From positions 1,488,001 through 1,552,000 of the forward strand of contig NZ_LT897781.1 in NCBI RefSeq assembly GCF_900188315.1: a DNA stretch of 64,000 nt, in the 5' to 3' direction. This document shows, one piece after another, positions 42,548 to 52,727 of this stretch; position 1 is the first letter of the stretch, and each line of letters opens with the position of its first letter. Both the position numbers and the translations under genes were made by a program. The stretch comes from Marinobacter sp. es.042 (lineage in GTDB: Bacteria > Pseudomonadota > Gammaproteobacteria > Pseudomonadales > Oleiphilaceae). The notes under the pieces were generated by a model. The model was not told where the DNA came from, did not search any database, and saw only the letters and a list, made by a program, of their open reading frames with translations.

Positions 42548-43744
42548 ATGACCGGACCGCTCGATGGCATCCGCATTATCGATCTGACAGCCATGATTTC
42601 CGGGCCTCTCGCGACCATGATACTGGCGGATCAGGGTGCCGAGGTTATCAAGATCGAGAATCCGGAGCGTGGCGACTTTACTCGCTCCGCGGCCAATCGG
42701 CAGGGCGATATGTCGGCGCTGTACCTCAACAACAACCGTAACAAGAAGTCGGTGGCACTCAACCTTAAAGAGCAGGAAGGCCGCGATGCGCTGCTTCGAC
42801 TGGTGGCGACGGCTGATGTCTTTGTACAGAACTTCCGGCCGGGGGTCATTGAGAGGATGGGGCTTGGCGAGGATCAGCTGCGCAAGGTGGCTCCGAATCT
42901 CGTGATGGTATCAATCAGTGGCTTCGGTGATACCGGCCCCTATTCCCAGCGACCGGTATACGACCCGCTGATTCAGGGCCTCTCCGGATTGGCCACCGTG
43001 CAGGCGGGCGCCGATGAACAGCGTCCGCAACTGGTGAGGACCATCCTGCCCGACAAGCTCACCGGTGTAACCGCAGCTCAGGCGATTACCGCGGCCCTGT
43101 TTGCCCGGGAACGCACCGGGGAAAGCCAGCATGTCCGGCTGTCCATGCTGGACGCGATCATCGCGTTTCTCTGGAGCTCCGATATGGGCAGCCAGACCTT
43201 TGTCCACAGTGAGGTGCCACAGCAGGAAGCTGCAAGCCTCCAGGATCTCATCTATGAGACCACAACCGGCTACATCACCATTGCGGTTCAGAGCGATCGA
43301 GAGTGGCAAGCCCTTATTCGTGCTGTGGACCGCCCGGAGTGGGCGGAGGATCCACGGTTCCTGACAGCCCGGCTGCGCCAGGAGAATATTGATGCGAGGC
43401 TTGAGCTGATCCAGTCGGTTATCAAAACCGATACGGCCGAACACTGGCTGGCAAGGCTTGAAGCGGAACAAGTGCCCTGTGCCCCGGTGTTGACCCGCAC
43501 CCAGGTGCTCGACCATCCCCAGGTACAGGCCAACGACCTGCTCTCACACTACGATCATCCCCAGGCCGGCCGACTCCGCCAGGCCCGGGCTCCGTCGCGA
43601 TTCTCGGCCGCACCGGAGCAGCACTGGCAGGGAGCTCCGCGCCTTGGCGAGCAAACCGGCGAACTGCTGGCAGAGTGCGGGTATTCCGCCGAAGAAATCC
43701 AGGCGATGTGTGATTCTGGCATCGCAGCCGTGCCTGCCAGATAA
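42548..43744 (+). CDS. CaiB/BaiF-type CoA-transferase (family III)
   Basis: The 398-residue protein is a class III CoA-transferase: N-terminal LDGIRIIDLTAMISGPLATM, the CoA-contact region ADQGAEVIKIENPERGDFTR, NRNKKSVALNLKEQEGRDAL and VQNFRPGVIERMG. The catalytic Asp is probably the one in RLSMLDAIIAFLWSS. Acyl substrates (carnitine, formyl, oxalate, bile acid type or other) cannot be assigned. AGGAG precedes the ATG. It is followed 39 bases later by a histone-deacetylase-family gene. Confidence 0.92.
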   Translation: MTGPLDGIRIIDLTAMISGPLATMILADQGAEVIKIENPERGDFTRSAANRQGDMSALYLNNNRNKKSVALNLKEQEGRDALLRLVATADVFVQNFRPGVIERMGLGEDQLRKVAPNLVMVSISGFGDTGPYSQRPVYDPLIQGLSGLATVQAGADEQRPQLVRTILPDKLTGVTAAQAITAALFARERTGESQHVRLSMLDAIIAFLWSSDMGSQTFVHSEVPQQEAASLQDLIYETTTGYITIAVQSDREWQALIRAVDRPEWAEDPRFLTARLRQENIDARLELIQSVIKTDTAEHWLARLEAEQVPCAPVLTRTQVLDHPQVQANDLLSHYDHPQAGRLRQARAPSRFSAAPEQHWQGAPRLGEQTGELLAECGYSAEEIQAMCDSGIAAVPAR

Positions 43745-43783
43745 CACTCTGACGTCGCCAATTCACTGCAGCCGGACGATCCA

Positions 43784-44695
43784 ATGCCAGTACCCGTGGT
43801 TCACCATCCAGACTACAGCTTCCCATTCCCGGCAAAGCATCGATTTCCCATGGAAAAATTCGGGCTCCTTGCCGATTACGCCCGCTCGAGAGGGCTTCTC
43901 ACTCAAGCCAATAGCTTTCGCCCTGCCCCATGCCGGCAGGCGTGGCTGACCCGTACCCACTGCCCGGATTACCTCGCCCGTTTCGCCGGCGATCAACTCT
44001 CGGCACGGGAGAAACGGCAGATGAATCTGCCCTGGAGCAAGGGCCTCGTCCGACGCACTTTCCTGGCTCCTTCGGGCACGGTTCTGACGGCGCAGTTGGC
44101 CCTCCAGCATGGCATTGCCTGTCACCTGGCCGGTGGCACCCATCACGCCCATTACGATTACGCGGCCGGCTTCTGCATCCTCAACGATCTGGCGATCGCC
44201 GCCAATGTGCTGTTGCAACAGGAGGGCATTGAACGTGTGCTTATCTTCGATGTGGATGTGCACCAGGGTGACGGTACCGCTGCATTGTTGGCGAACGAGC
44301 CGAATGCCTTTACCTGCTCGATTCACTGTGAGCGCAACTACCCGTTCGAGAAAAAGATGAGCGATCTCGATGTCGCCTTACCGGATGGCCTCGAAGACGG
44401 GGCCTATCTTGAGGTTGTCAGCGAAACGCTGCACAAAGCACTTGCGTTATCCCGGCCGGATATCGTGCTCTATGACGCAGGCGTGGATGTATTCAGGGAT
44501 GATCCCCTCGGCCGGCTGAACATTTCCGAACAGGGAATTTTTGAGCGGGACTTTCAGGTGCTCAGTGAATTGAAACGTCGGGACATTCCGGTAGCGACGG
44601 TGATTGGCGGCGGCTACGATGACGACCGGGTGAAACTGGCCAAGCGGCACGGGATTGTTGTGGAAGCCGCCAGCCGGGTGTTTTCAGCCGACTGA
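43784..44695 (+). CDS. Histone deacetylase superfamily protein (HDAC11/class IV-like)
   Basis: A 303-residue zinc hydrolase of the arginase/deacetylase fold, likely to remove acetyl groups from small amines or proteins. Motifs: GGTHHAHYDYAAGFCILND (tandem His at the active site), zinc ligands in IFDVDVHQGDGTAALL, and LYDAGVDVFRDDPLGRLNIS. The substrate is unknown. It is intact, unlike the convergent second deacetylase 27 bases away. Confidence 0.9.
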   Translation: MPVPVVHHPDYSFPFPAKHRFPMEKFGLLADYARSRGLLTQANSFRPAPCRQAWLTRTHCPDYLARFAGDQLSAREKRQMNLPWSKGLVRRTFLAPSGTVLTAQLALQHGIACHLAGGTHHAHYDYAAGFCILNDLAIAANVLLQQEGIERVLIFDVDVHQGDGTAALLANEPNAFTCSIHCERNYPFEKKMSDLDVALPDGLEDGAYLEVVSETLHKALALSRPDIVLYDAGVDVFRDDPLGRLNISEQGIFERDFQVLSELKRRDIPVATVIGGGYDDDRVKLAKRHGIVVEAASRVFSAD

Positions 44696-44721
44696 CCCAG
44701 TCTTTATTGCTCAAAGCAGAA

Positions 44722-45825
44722 TTAGTCTTCATCACTGAAAGCAGACCGATGGAACTCCGCTGCCTCCTCGGCCTCCAGAACACCTATTTCATGAATTTCC
44801 GGCACCTCCCCTCCGGCCAGCACTTCGAGCACGGCGTGCACCCCCTTGGACAGCGAACTCAGGCTGTAGCCACCTTCCAGAACCAACGCTAACCGTCCCT
44901 CACAGTGTTTGTCGGCAATCGCCTGAACAATGCCCGTGATTACTTTGAAGCCATCGTACGTGAGGTTCATGGCCATGTCGTTTCTGTGCGGATCAAAGCC
45001 GGCAGAGACCAGCACCAGATCCGGCTTGAAGTAATCCGCCGCCGGCATCAGGATCTCGCGGAACACTTTCTCGAAGGCAACGTCGCCAGCCGTTTCCGGC
45101 AGTGGCACGTTGATGGTGTAACCCTCCCCCATCCCGTCACCGATCTCCTCCAGGTGACCAGATCCGGGATAGAAAGGCGCCGCGCAATGGGTATCGAAAA
45201 ACAGGACATCGGGGTCTGCCCAGAAAATGTCCTGGGTACCGTTACCATGATGGGCATCCCAGTCGATGATCAGAATCTTCTCACAGCCGAGCTTGGCCTG
45301 GGCATGGGCCGCAGCAATGGCCACATTATTGAGCAGGCAGAATCCCCGGGCCCGAACCGGTTCGGCATGATGGCCGGGCGGGCGGATCAGGGCAAACGCG
45401 CTGTCACACTCCCCTTTAACAACGCTTTCAACGGCGGCAATGGCGTTGCCGGCCGCAGCCGTGGCAGCTTTGATGCTGTCTGGCGACACCGCCGTAGTGT
45501 CTTTATCAAGCCACGCCCGTTTACCGTCCAGCGAGAAGATGTGGTCAAGGTAGGAGGTGGTGTGTACCCGTGCCAGCTGATCGTATGTTGCGGCAGCCGC
45601 ACCCGATTAAAATTGAGTACCTGCCACAGGGTTTTCATCCAGATACGCCTTGATGGCGCTGATCCGCCCCGGGTGTTCCGGATAGCTCCATTTGAAGTCC
45701 AGCCCCTGAAGAATGGATCGCACCCGTTTTTCCACCCGGCTGGGCATGAACGGAAGATCCACCTCGGGGTTATGCCCGAGCATGATCTCATCGTAAAACA
45801 CATTCACACTGCGATCGCCGATCAT
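44722..45825 (-). pseudogene. Histone deacetylase family gene interrupted by one in-frame stop codon
   Basis: The frame from ATG 45825 to the stop at 44722 would encode 367 residues but contains TAA at codon 73 (45607-45609). The reading frame is unchanged across it: residues before (DENPVAGTQF) and after (SGAAAATYDQLARVHTTSYL) run on naturally. The rest carries intact class II deacetylase motifs: IRPPGHHAEPVRARGFCLLN, IDWDAHHGNGTQD, VSAGFDPHRND and LEGGYSLSSL. So one substitution, for example GAA or CAA to TAA, would explain it. The codons after the stop could still be expressed from internal starts, but they would lack the N-terminal part. Confidence 0.85.
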
Positions 45826-45846
45826 GGCCTGTTTCCTTTTTTATCC

Positions 45847-46461
45847 TTATGATTCTGTCAATGCTTGCTTCACTACCGACGTGAATGCCGCCGCGCGAAC
45901 CCCGGTCGGTTTGAAACCCAGCTTGGTCCAGGCAGCCTTGGCTTCCTTGTTCGAAGCAGAGTATTCGAGGATCAGCTCCGAGGCGTGATGCTCCTCCGCG
46001 AAGATCACAAGATCCCGCAACAGTGCCTTCAGAATGCCAAGCCCCCGGAATTCCGGCTCGACCCAGATATCATCAATAACGCCAGACTTGAATTCTGTCG
46101 CTTCCGACTGCTCCCAGATGCCCTGGCTTCGCAGGATATACACATAACCCATACCAACCAGCCCCGTGCTTTTGCTTTCGGCCACAACAAGTCGTCTGTT
46201 GTGATCGTCCAGGGAGGAGTGCAGAGTTCGCAAAAGCCGTTTGTACTCGCTTTCCTTCAAGTCATGGGGAGGCGCACCCGAGACATGCAGGGCCAGTTTG
46301 GCGAGGAAGCTCACCATCGCGGGCAGATCCTCTTCCCGGGCCTCTCTGATCACAAATCCACGCTTCGCTTGATTTACCGCCACTTGCAACTCCCGTTCGA
46401 CCTTCGCCAAAAGCATGCCAGCCCAATCCCGGAATGATCTGCATTTTCGGGGCGTATACAT
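45847..46461 (-). CDS. GNAT family N-acetyltransferase
   Basis: This 204-residue protein has a GNAT domain from about residue 37 (VIREAREEDLPAMVSFLAKL) with the acetyl-CoA motif DDIWVEPEFRGLGILKALLR and ending ILEYSASNKEAKAAWTKLGF, where motif B is complete. GGAG lies nine bases before the ATG at 46461; an in-frame ATG at 46416 is possible. It is adjacent to the broken deacetylase, but co-function is not shown. Confidence 0.85.
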   Translation of the reverse strand: MYTPRKCRSFRDWAGMLLAKVERELQVAVNQAKRGFVIREAREEDLPAMVSFLAKLALHVSGAPPHDLKESEYKRLLRTLHSSLDDHNRRLVVAESKSTGLVGMGYVYILRSQGIWEQSEATEFKSGVIDDIWVEPEFRGLGILKALLRDLVIFAEEHHASELILEYSASNKEAKAAWTKLGFKPTGVRAAAFTSVVKQALTES

Positions 46462-46561
46462 TTGCGCTACTCTCCAAAGCGTAGTCGCTGGTTGATCGAG
46501 CTACAAAAGCGGCAACCCCTACACTGTATCTTTTACTCATTCCTGCCCGGGGTAAGTTCCG

Positions 46562-47686
46562 ATGAGAAAACTCCTGTTGATTCTGGGGATTTCGGCGATC
46601 GTTGCATTGTTGTCGACGGTCACATCCCGGCCCATGCTGATTGAAGAGCGGCTGATCCAGATTCAGGCGGAAGATACTCTCCGGGAATTCCCCCGGATCG
46701 AGCAAGAGCCACTGGAAGTTCAGGCAGCCTTGCTGGATATGGCGGACGACGAGCTACTGCTTCTGAAGGCCCGTGCAGCGTATTTGCGATACCCGGCAAT
46801 GACACGCCAGGTATTCCCCCTCTATGGCCCCGAACCGGAATTCCGGGAAATTCTTCGGCTCTATGGCGAAAACATTCTTCCGCCGATCCACTATTTCCTG
46901 AGCAACCCCATTGGCTCGATCGAGCTGATGAACGATCTGGCCACTCAATACCAGGCGGCTGTGGAGTTCTTCACCGGGAGCGGAAAGACAGACACCGATG
47001 CAGCCCCCCAGCAAAGCACGCCCAGAAAGGAGAAGCTGACTCGGGAAGAGCGTGGGTGGTACGCCGTGCGCTTTATTCAGGAAGAAGGGCATGATTTCCT
47101 GGGCCAGTTTGTTATAAACGACCAGGGCGACATTATCTGGGTTCGAACGGAACGGGTTCTGGAGAACATTAACCAGTTTTTCGCCAGTGGCATCCGCAAC
47201 CTTGAGATTCAGCACCGCACGGGGGAGGATGTGTCCGCCGCTGACGTTGGCTGGGCATCAGTGGATGTTCTGGTTTTTGCCAGCGCACTGAAAGTGCTTC
47301 GGGCCGGACGCGCGGTTGCGGTTTCATCGCGAAGCGCCGCTGCGGGTACCCGGTCTGCGGCGCTTGGCGCTCGCCTGGCTAATAGCGGGCGCATGCTGAT
47401 GACGACTGCCCGATATGCAAAGTGGCCAGCCGTGATTGGCGCGGGGTATCTGGTGGTCACACACCCCGGTATCATCAACGACTTCCTGGCCGAGGTGTCC
47501 GAAATCCTGGGTTACCCGGCAAAACTGGTGCAGTTTCTCGGATGGATGCTGATACTGCTGCCAGTGTTGTACATCGGCAGTTGGGTATTCCGATTCATTT
47601 TACGTCCGACATTCGTCTTGCTCGGAGCCCTGATCACTGGCCTGGCACACATTGGCCGCAAAAAATCACTTAACACACTGGACTGA
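46562..47686 (+). CDS. Membrane protein of unknown function
   Basis: The 374-residue product has an N-terminal membrane segment or uncleaved signal (MRKLLLILGISAIVALLSTV), a soluble part with an Ala/Arg/Ser-rich stretch (residues 235-275), and two or three C-terminal hydrophobic helices (WPAVIGAGYLVVT, LVQFLGWMLILLPVLYIGSW, FVLLGALITGLAHIG). I do not recognise the family. It is 13 bases upstream of the DNA glycosylase gene, so the two may be co-expressed. Confidence 0.75.
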   Translation: MRKLLLILGISAIVALLSTVTSRPMLIEERLIQIQAEDTLREFPRIEQEPLEVQAALLDMADDELLLLKARAAYLRYPAMTRQVFPLYGPEPEFREILRLYGENILPPIHYFLSNPIGSIELMNDLATQYQAAVEFFTGSGKTDTDAAPQQSTPRKEKLTREERGWYAVRFIQEEGHDFLGQFVINDQGDIIWVRTERVLENINQFFASGIRNLEIQHRTGEDVSAADVGWASVDVLVFASALKVLRAGRAVAVSSRSAAAGTRSAALGARLANSGRMLMTTARYAKWPAVIGAGYLVVTHPGIINDFLAEVSEILGYPAKLVQFLGWMLILLPVLYIGSWVFRFILRPTFVLLGALITGLAHIGRKKSLNTLD

Positions 47687-47699
47687 TTCAGAGACCGCT

Positions 47700-48365
47700 A
47701 TGTCCTTTTCCCGCATCTACGAACAGGCCGTTCTTCAGAAAGGCGGCGAGAGCGAGGTTCGCGCACGGCTGCCGAGAGTGGCGGCACCCGGCGAGCTTGA
47801 GGCTCTTGGTGACGATCGATACCTTTCGGAAATCACCCGGTGCATCTTCAAGGCCGGTTTCGTCTGGCGAGTGATCGAAAACAAATGGCCCAAGTTTGAA
47901 GAGGCGTTCGAAGATTTTGTACCGCTTTACTGGCAGCAGGTTCCTCCCGAAGTGCTTGAGCGTTTGGCGGGCGACGAACGCATCGTCAGGAACGCGCAGA
48001 AAATTCAGACCGTTCCCGACAATGCGCGGATGATTGTCGATGCCTCCCGGGAACACGGCAGCTTTGGCAAGTTCCTCGCCGATTGGCCCAGCAGTGATCA
48101 GGCCGCCCTGCTGATGTGGCTTAAACGCAACGGAGCGAGGCTCGGTGGTAACAGCGCCCAGTACTTTTTGCGGCGAGTGGGTTGGGACGGCTTTATCCTT
48201 TCACGGGATGTTATTGCCGCGCTGCATAGGGAAGAGGTTTTGGATGCCTCACCCACCAGCAAGAAAGGGCTGATGCAGGCGCAGGAAGCGTTTAACCTCT
48301 GGCATGAGGAAAGTGGCCTGCCCTACAGCCACCTCTCGAGAATCCTCTCGTTTACCATCGACTGA
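47700..48365 (+). CDS. DNA-3-methyladenine glycosylase I family protein (TagI-like)
   Basis: This 221-residue protein (ATG 47700) resembles the Tag family: ITRCIFKAGFVWRVIENKWP followed by KFEEAFEDF, and SFGKFLADWPSSDQAALLMW. It keeps the Glu before the conserved helix (LSEITR) and the helical layout, but zinc-finger residues typical of E. coli Tag are not evident, so it is a divergent branch. The role is base-excision repair of alkylated adenine, by family. It is followed by the Fur-controlled receptor gene. Confidence 0.82.
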   Translation: MSFSRIYEQAVLQKGGESEVRARLPRVAAPGELEALGDDRYLSEITRCIFKAGFVWRVIENKWPKFEEAFEDFVPLYWQQVPPEVLERLAGDERIVRNAQKIQTVPDNARMIVDASREHGSFGKFLADWPSSDQAALLMWLKRNGARLGGNSAQYFLRRVGWDGFILSRDVIAALHREEVLDASPTSKKGLMQAQEAFNLWHEESGLPYSHLSRILSFTID

Positions 48366-48397
48366 TCTTGTCACGCGATTTCATCTCCCCTTGTTTT

Positions 48398-48416
48398 GTT
48401 AATGATAATTGTTATT
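48398..48416 (+). promoter_or_regulatory. Fur box upstream of the TonB-dependent receptor
   Basis: GTTAATGATAATTGTTATT matches the 19-base Fur consensus GATAATGATAATCATTATC at about 15 positions. It lies 38 bases before the receptor start codon and 33 bases after the glycosylase stop. Iron-dependent repression of the receptor is expected. Confidence 0.85.
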
Positions 48417-48453
48417 ATTCGCCTCCGCATTAACAACGAAGGCGCATTTTTGT

Positions 48454-50553
48454 ATGAAAGTCATCCGCTCCCGACGCTGCAGCTCTGCAGCACTGGTTTC
48501 ACTCCTCGGCGCAAGCTCTCTGGCCATGGCGCAATCGCAAACCGACGACGCGACCACACTCGAAGCTCTCGATGTAGTTTCTGATGCGATCACCGCTCCG
48601 GACTATATGCCTCTGGAAAAAACGCCGGCCGTTGGAAAACTGAACGTTCCGGTTGAAGAGCAGCCCTATTCGGTCTCAATCGTCGATCGCAGCTTCATCG
48701 AAGATTCCGGCGCCAAGAACATCCAGGACGCCCTGCTCTATACCCCCGGGGTTAACGCGGGCAACTTCGGCTTTGACACCCGAATCGATTCCGCAAAAGT
48801 GCGTGGAGTAGACGCCGGCCGCTACCTGGATGGCTTGCGTCAGATCTACGGTTCCTACAACACTGTTCGCACCAATGTGTACGCCCTCGAGAGCATCGAA
48901 GTGCTCAAGGGCCCCTCCTCCATGCTTTATGGCCAGAGCGATCTGGGCGGCATCATCAATGGGGTATCCAAGCTCCCGGAAGAGGAACAGGGCGGCGAGA
49001 TCTGGGCCCAGTACGGCACCTTTAATCGCAAGCAACTGGCCCTGGATGTAACCGGCCCCGTCAACGAGAGCGGTGATTTGTTGTACCGTCTGATCGCACT
49101 GGGACGCGACAGCGACACACAGGTGGATTATGTGGAAGACGATGGCTACGTGCTCTCCCCTTCACTGACCTGGCGCGCCACCGATGATACAAGCATCACC
49201 CTGCTTCTGAACCGTCAGGAGAACAAAGGCCAAGTGTCTGCCCAGTTCCTGCCACAGGCCGGCACCCTGGAACCAGGTTCTCAAGGTTTCATCGGTTCCG
49301 AGCGTTTTGTTGGCGAACCGGGTTGGGATCGTTATGACCGGGAGAAGACCGAGGCTACCCTGTTTGTCGATCATCAGCTGAATTCCAACTGGGCGGTTTC
49401 CGCTACGGCCCGTTATACCGATTCCAGCTCAGAAACTCGTGAGCATTGGATCACTATTCCAAGCGTTCCTGACGCCAACGGTGAGGTATCACGAACTATT
49501 TACACGGCAGACGCTGAAACCCGTATCTTCAACATGGACGCTCGTCTCGAGGGCGATGTTGATCTGGGCATGACCCGCCACCGTCTTATTATCGGAGCCG
49601 ATCGCCAGGATGCCCTCTGGGAACAGGACAACTACTTTTACGGCTATGGTCTGGGCGGAACATTCGATGTTTACGACCCACAGTACGGCAACCTGAATGA
49701 CAGCATCATCAACCCATCCGACCGGCCAGACAACGAGATTGAACAGATCGGCCTCTACGTTGCCGACCACATTGAAATCGGTCCTGTTGTCGTTTCCGCG
49801 GGCCTTCGCCACGACTGGGCCGAGAACCGCAGCCTGGCCGTCTCCGGATCAGACACCGCCAGTGACGAAGAAGCCACTACCGGTCGCGCGGGTCTGATGT
49901 ACCGGTTTGAAAACGGAATTTCTCCGTACATCAGCTACGCTGAAGCCTTCAGCATGAACCTCGGTACCGACGGCACTCCTGAGGCCAATACACTGAAACC
50001 GACAACCGGCGACCAGCAGGAAGCTGGCGTGAAGTATGTTTCCCCGGACCAGTCCCTCGGCATAAGCGCCGCGTATTTCGATATTACCCAGGAGAACCGC
50101 GTCAGTGATGGCAATACGCCAGGAGGTGTCGAGCAGACCGGCGCCGTGATCGACGGCTGGGAGCTCCAGGTGAACAAACGCTGGCAGCGTTTCGAAACCC
50201 AGTTGGCGTATACCGACATCAGTGCCAAAGACGATGGCACCGGCAACCGTCTTCCCTATGTAGCCGAGCGTCAGGCTTCCTGGTGGAACCAGCTCTATAT
50301 CGCCAGCAACTGGCGGTTCGGTGCCGGCGTTCGATATGTGGGCGATAACGTTGGTTCAGGCGGCGGGCCCGTCGTGCCTTCCGTTACTCTTTACGACGCC
50401 ATGATTGGCTACACTTGGCAAAACTGGGACTTCACCGTAGATGCCAAGAACCTGGCCGATGAAGAGTACATCACCTGGTGTCGCTCCGAGGGCGCAGACT
50501 GTGGCTATGGCGAGCGGCGCACTGTGAATGCAAACGCCAAGTATCGTTTCTAA
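48454..50553 (+). CDS. TonB-dependent siderophore receptor
   Basis: This outer-membrane receptor (699 residues from ATG 48454) has a signal peptide ending near SLAMAQ. The plug domain (PYSVSIVDRSFIEDSGAKNI, TPGVNAGNFGF, LESIEVLKGPSSMLYGQSDL with GGIINGVSK) is followed by a beta barrel ending in the aromatic YRF. It resembles the ferric-siderophore group (FhuE/FpvA-like), but the ligand is unknown. An upstream ATG at 48409 is in frame, but it lies inside the Fur box and is unlikely to be used. GAAGG precedes 48454. A terminator follows. Confidence 0.93.
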   Translation: MKVIRSRRCSSAALVSLLGASSLAMAQSQTDDATTLEALDVVSDAITAPDYMPLEKTPAVGKLNVPVEEQPYSVSIVDRSFIEDSGAKNIQDALLYTPGVNAGNFGFDTRIDSAKVRGVDAGRYLDGLRQIYGSYNTVRTNVYALESIEVLKGPSSMLYGQSDLGGIINGVSKLPEEEQGGEIWAQYGTFNRKQLALDVTGPVNESGDLLYRLIALGRDSDTQVDYVEDDGYVLSPSLTWRATDDTSITLLLNRQENKGQVSAQFLPQAGTLEPGSQGFIGSERFVGEPGWDRYDREKTEATLFVDHQLNSNWAVSATARYTDSSSETREHWITIPSVPDANGEVSRTIYTADAETRIFNMDARLEGDVDLGMTRHRLIIGADRQDALWEQDNYFYGYGLGGTFDVYDPQYGNLNDSIINPSDRPDNEIEQIGLYVADHIEIGPVVVSAGLRHDWAENRSLAVSGSDTASDEEATTGRAGLMYRFENGISPYISYAEAFSMNLGTDGTPEANTLKPTTGDQQEAGVKYVSPDQSLGISAAYFDITQENRVSDGNTPGGVEQTGAVIDGWELQVNKRWQRFETQLAYTDISAKDDGTGNRLPYVAERQASWWNQLYIASNWRFGAGVRYVGDNVGSGGGPVVPSVTLYDAMIGYTWQNWDFTVDAKNLADEEYITWCRSEGADCGYGERRTVNANAKYRF

Positions 50554-50571
50554 CACTTCATCCTGAGGTCT

Positions 50572-50621
50572 CTGATCGCCGCAACCCGCAAATCTCCGCG
50601 GCGATCAGCTCTTCTTTTTTC
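50572..50621 (+). terminator. Rho-independent terminator of the receptor gene
   Basis: CTGATCGCCGC and GCGGCGATCAG form a perfect 11-base stem around 15 bases, followed by CTCTTCTTTTTTC. Confidence 0.88.
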
Positions 50622-50774
50622 TCCTATTTGGCCCTCTTGTTAAACTCGCAAACCTCAATGCAGGGTTTCTTGGTGACGGGCTCCATGGATCTTGATTCCC
50701 CCTCCCTCTGCAGACGTGGCATGCTCCAAGACTGAGGACTGCCATTGTCAGATACAAGGCCTGGTGCCAGGATC

Positions 50775-52499
50775 TTATCCTTCGATCCTGTTCAGTGAGG
50801 TTGCAAGGGCCGATACCCGCTGATTTGTCTCGTCGACCAGGCCATCAATTTCACCTGCCGAAGCACTCGACTTCTGGGCCAGTGAGCGCACTTCCTCAGC
50901 CACAACCGAGAACCCCCTTCCTGCATCGCCAGCCCGCGCGGCCTCAATGGCAGCATTCAGGGCCAGAAGATTGGTCTGCTCGGCAATACCATTGATCGTC
51001 GAAACAATCCCGCTGATCTTGTTACTCACCTGCAGCACAGAATCCATGGCTTCCTGGGTCTCCCGCAGCGCAACATGGCGGTCGGTAATGTCGACACCAA
51101 AAAGAACGTATTTCCGGACCTCACCATCAAACTGCTTCAATGCCACAATCTGATAATCCAGCGCCAACAGGGGCATGCCCTCCAACTGAACTGAGGTTTT
51201 CCCACTGAATTCCCCGGTTTTTCTGAGCACATCGATGCTCTCCCGGCTCAACCCGGACCAAAGCCCGCTCGCAGCCCGGGCCACCCTTTCCTCGGTACCG
51301 TAGAGTTTGTGGATAAGGCCATTAGCGCTCAGAAAACTGCCGTCCGGATTGAACTCGATGGTGGCCATGGATCGTTCGATGGCCTGCAGCCGACGGGTAA
51401 AGTCCACTGTCTGTTGTTTACTGCGTGTGATATCGGCCTCAACGGATATGAAATTCTGAACCCGGCCTTTCTCATCGAACACGGGGGCAATTGAAAGAGA
51501 GACCCAATAGGGCGCGCCATTTTTGTGATAGTTGAGGATTTCGGTGTAGAAGGGCTCCTGACGGTCCAGATGCTCCCGGATCTGCAGTGCCGTTTCAGGG
51601 TCAGTACCATGCCCCTGCAGCATGGGGCCGGGTTTTCGCCCCCTGCACTCTTCAAGGCTGTAACCCGTCAGCTTTTCAAAGCCGGCGTTGATGTATTCAA
51701 TCTTGCCGTCACCGTCGGTGATGATGATGCCGCTGTTGGCATGATCTGCTACCAGCGACAGCATCTCCATTTTCTCGCGTTTTTCGACCTCTTCCGCAAC
51801 GTCCTTTATAAACGCCGTGTAGGTGATGCGACCGTCAAATTCGATCTTGCTGATCGCGGCCTGCCCCCAGATTCTGGAGCGGTCTTTGCGCTCAATGGTC
51901 AGTTCCCGGTAGCTGCCTACGATGCGGTTTTCACCGGTCTGACGATTCCGGTCTACAAAGCTGTCGTGTTGGCCGCGAATAGCCTCGGGCACCAGCATCT
52001 TGACGTTCTGACCAAGCACTTCCTCACGGAGGTATCCCCACATAGCCTCAGCAGCTTTGTTGAAGAAGGTAACGTTGTTATGTTCATCGATGGAAATGAC
52101 AGCATCCATTGCCTGCTCCAGCGTCTGGTTCATCATCTCACGGGCATAACGTTCATTACTGATGCCTCGGACGAACACTGTCTTTTCGGTTTTTGAGCCG
52201 GCCACGACACTGGTCATGTCCAGATGGGCCCAGAAACCCCGGCCATGAGAGCTGCTCAGGTAGACCTCCTCTGATTCGCTTGCTCCATTGACAAACCGTC
52301 GAAGCACCTCTGCGGGCAGAAATTCAGAGGCGGCACGGCCAACCACCTTTTCCCGGCTAATGCCCCACAGAGCCTCGGCGCTTGCATTAAAAAAGGAGAT
52401 CGTGTTGTGCCGATCTATAGTGAGTATTGCTTGTGGCGCCTGCTCAAGAACAAGTGATGCACGGGAGGGGAAAAACAGACTGGACAATAATTGAAGCAT
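50775..52499 (-). CDS. Multi-PAS chemoreceptor-like signalling protein without membrane segments
   Basis: This 574-residue protein carries about four PAS domains (starting near [54 protein letters not shown] and a weaker fourth near [16 protein letters not shown]). They are followed by a short MCP signalling tip ([20 protein letters not shown], then [20 protein letters not shown] and [12 protein letters not shown]). It has no membrane helices and ends about 40 residues after the tip, so the coiled coil is short, as in BdlA-type proteins. [10 protein letters not shown] lacks the LOV cysteine. It probably senses redox or a cytoplasmic signal. ATG 52499 was chosen over 52535. Confidence 0.85.
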   Translation of the reverse strand: MLQLLSSLFFPSRASLVLEQAPQAILTIDRHNTISFFNASAEALWGISREKVVGRAASEFLPAEVLRRFVNGASESEEVYLSSSHGRGFWAHLDMTSVVAGSKTEKTVFVRGISNERYAREMMNQTLEQAMDAVISIDEHNNVTFFNKAAEAMWGYLREEVLGQNVKMLVPEAIRGQHDSFVDRNRQTGENRIVGSYRELTIERKDRSRIWGQAAISKIEFDGRITYTAFIKDVAEEVEKREKMEMLSLVADHANSGIIITDGDGKIEYINAGFEKLTGYSLEECRGRKPGPMLQGHGTDPETALQIREHLDRQEPFYTEILNYHKNGAPYWVSLSIAPVFDEKGRVQNFISVEADITRSKQQTVDFTRRLQAIERSMATIEFNPDGSFLSANGLIHKLYGTEERVARAASGLWSGLSRESIDVLRKTGEFSGKTSVQLEGMPLLALDYQIVALKQFDGEVRKYVLFGVDITDRHVALRETQEAMDSVLQVSNKISGIVSTINGIAEQTNLLALNAAIEAARAGDAGRGFSVVAEEVRSLAQKSSASAGEIDGLVDETNQRVSALATSLNRIEG

Positions 52500-52727
52500 G
52501 GAGAGCAGACCCTTTAAAGTTACGGCACAGCTCATGCTGCAATCCGTAAAGACCCTTTTTAAATTAATGTTATGGCGATTACGCTTGGCCCTGTATAACA
52601 GACTTTTCCCGTGTGTTTTTTATGGTAAGCGGTTTGTGAAATAGAGATAAAGCCGGTCGCAAGGATTCGTAACCTGTGTTGTCAGACCGGCTATATTGAA
52701 AGATGCCAATACTGATCGAGGCCCTGA

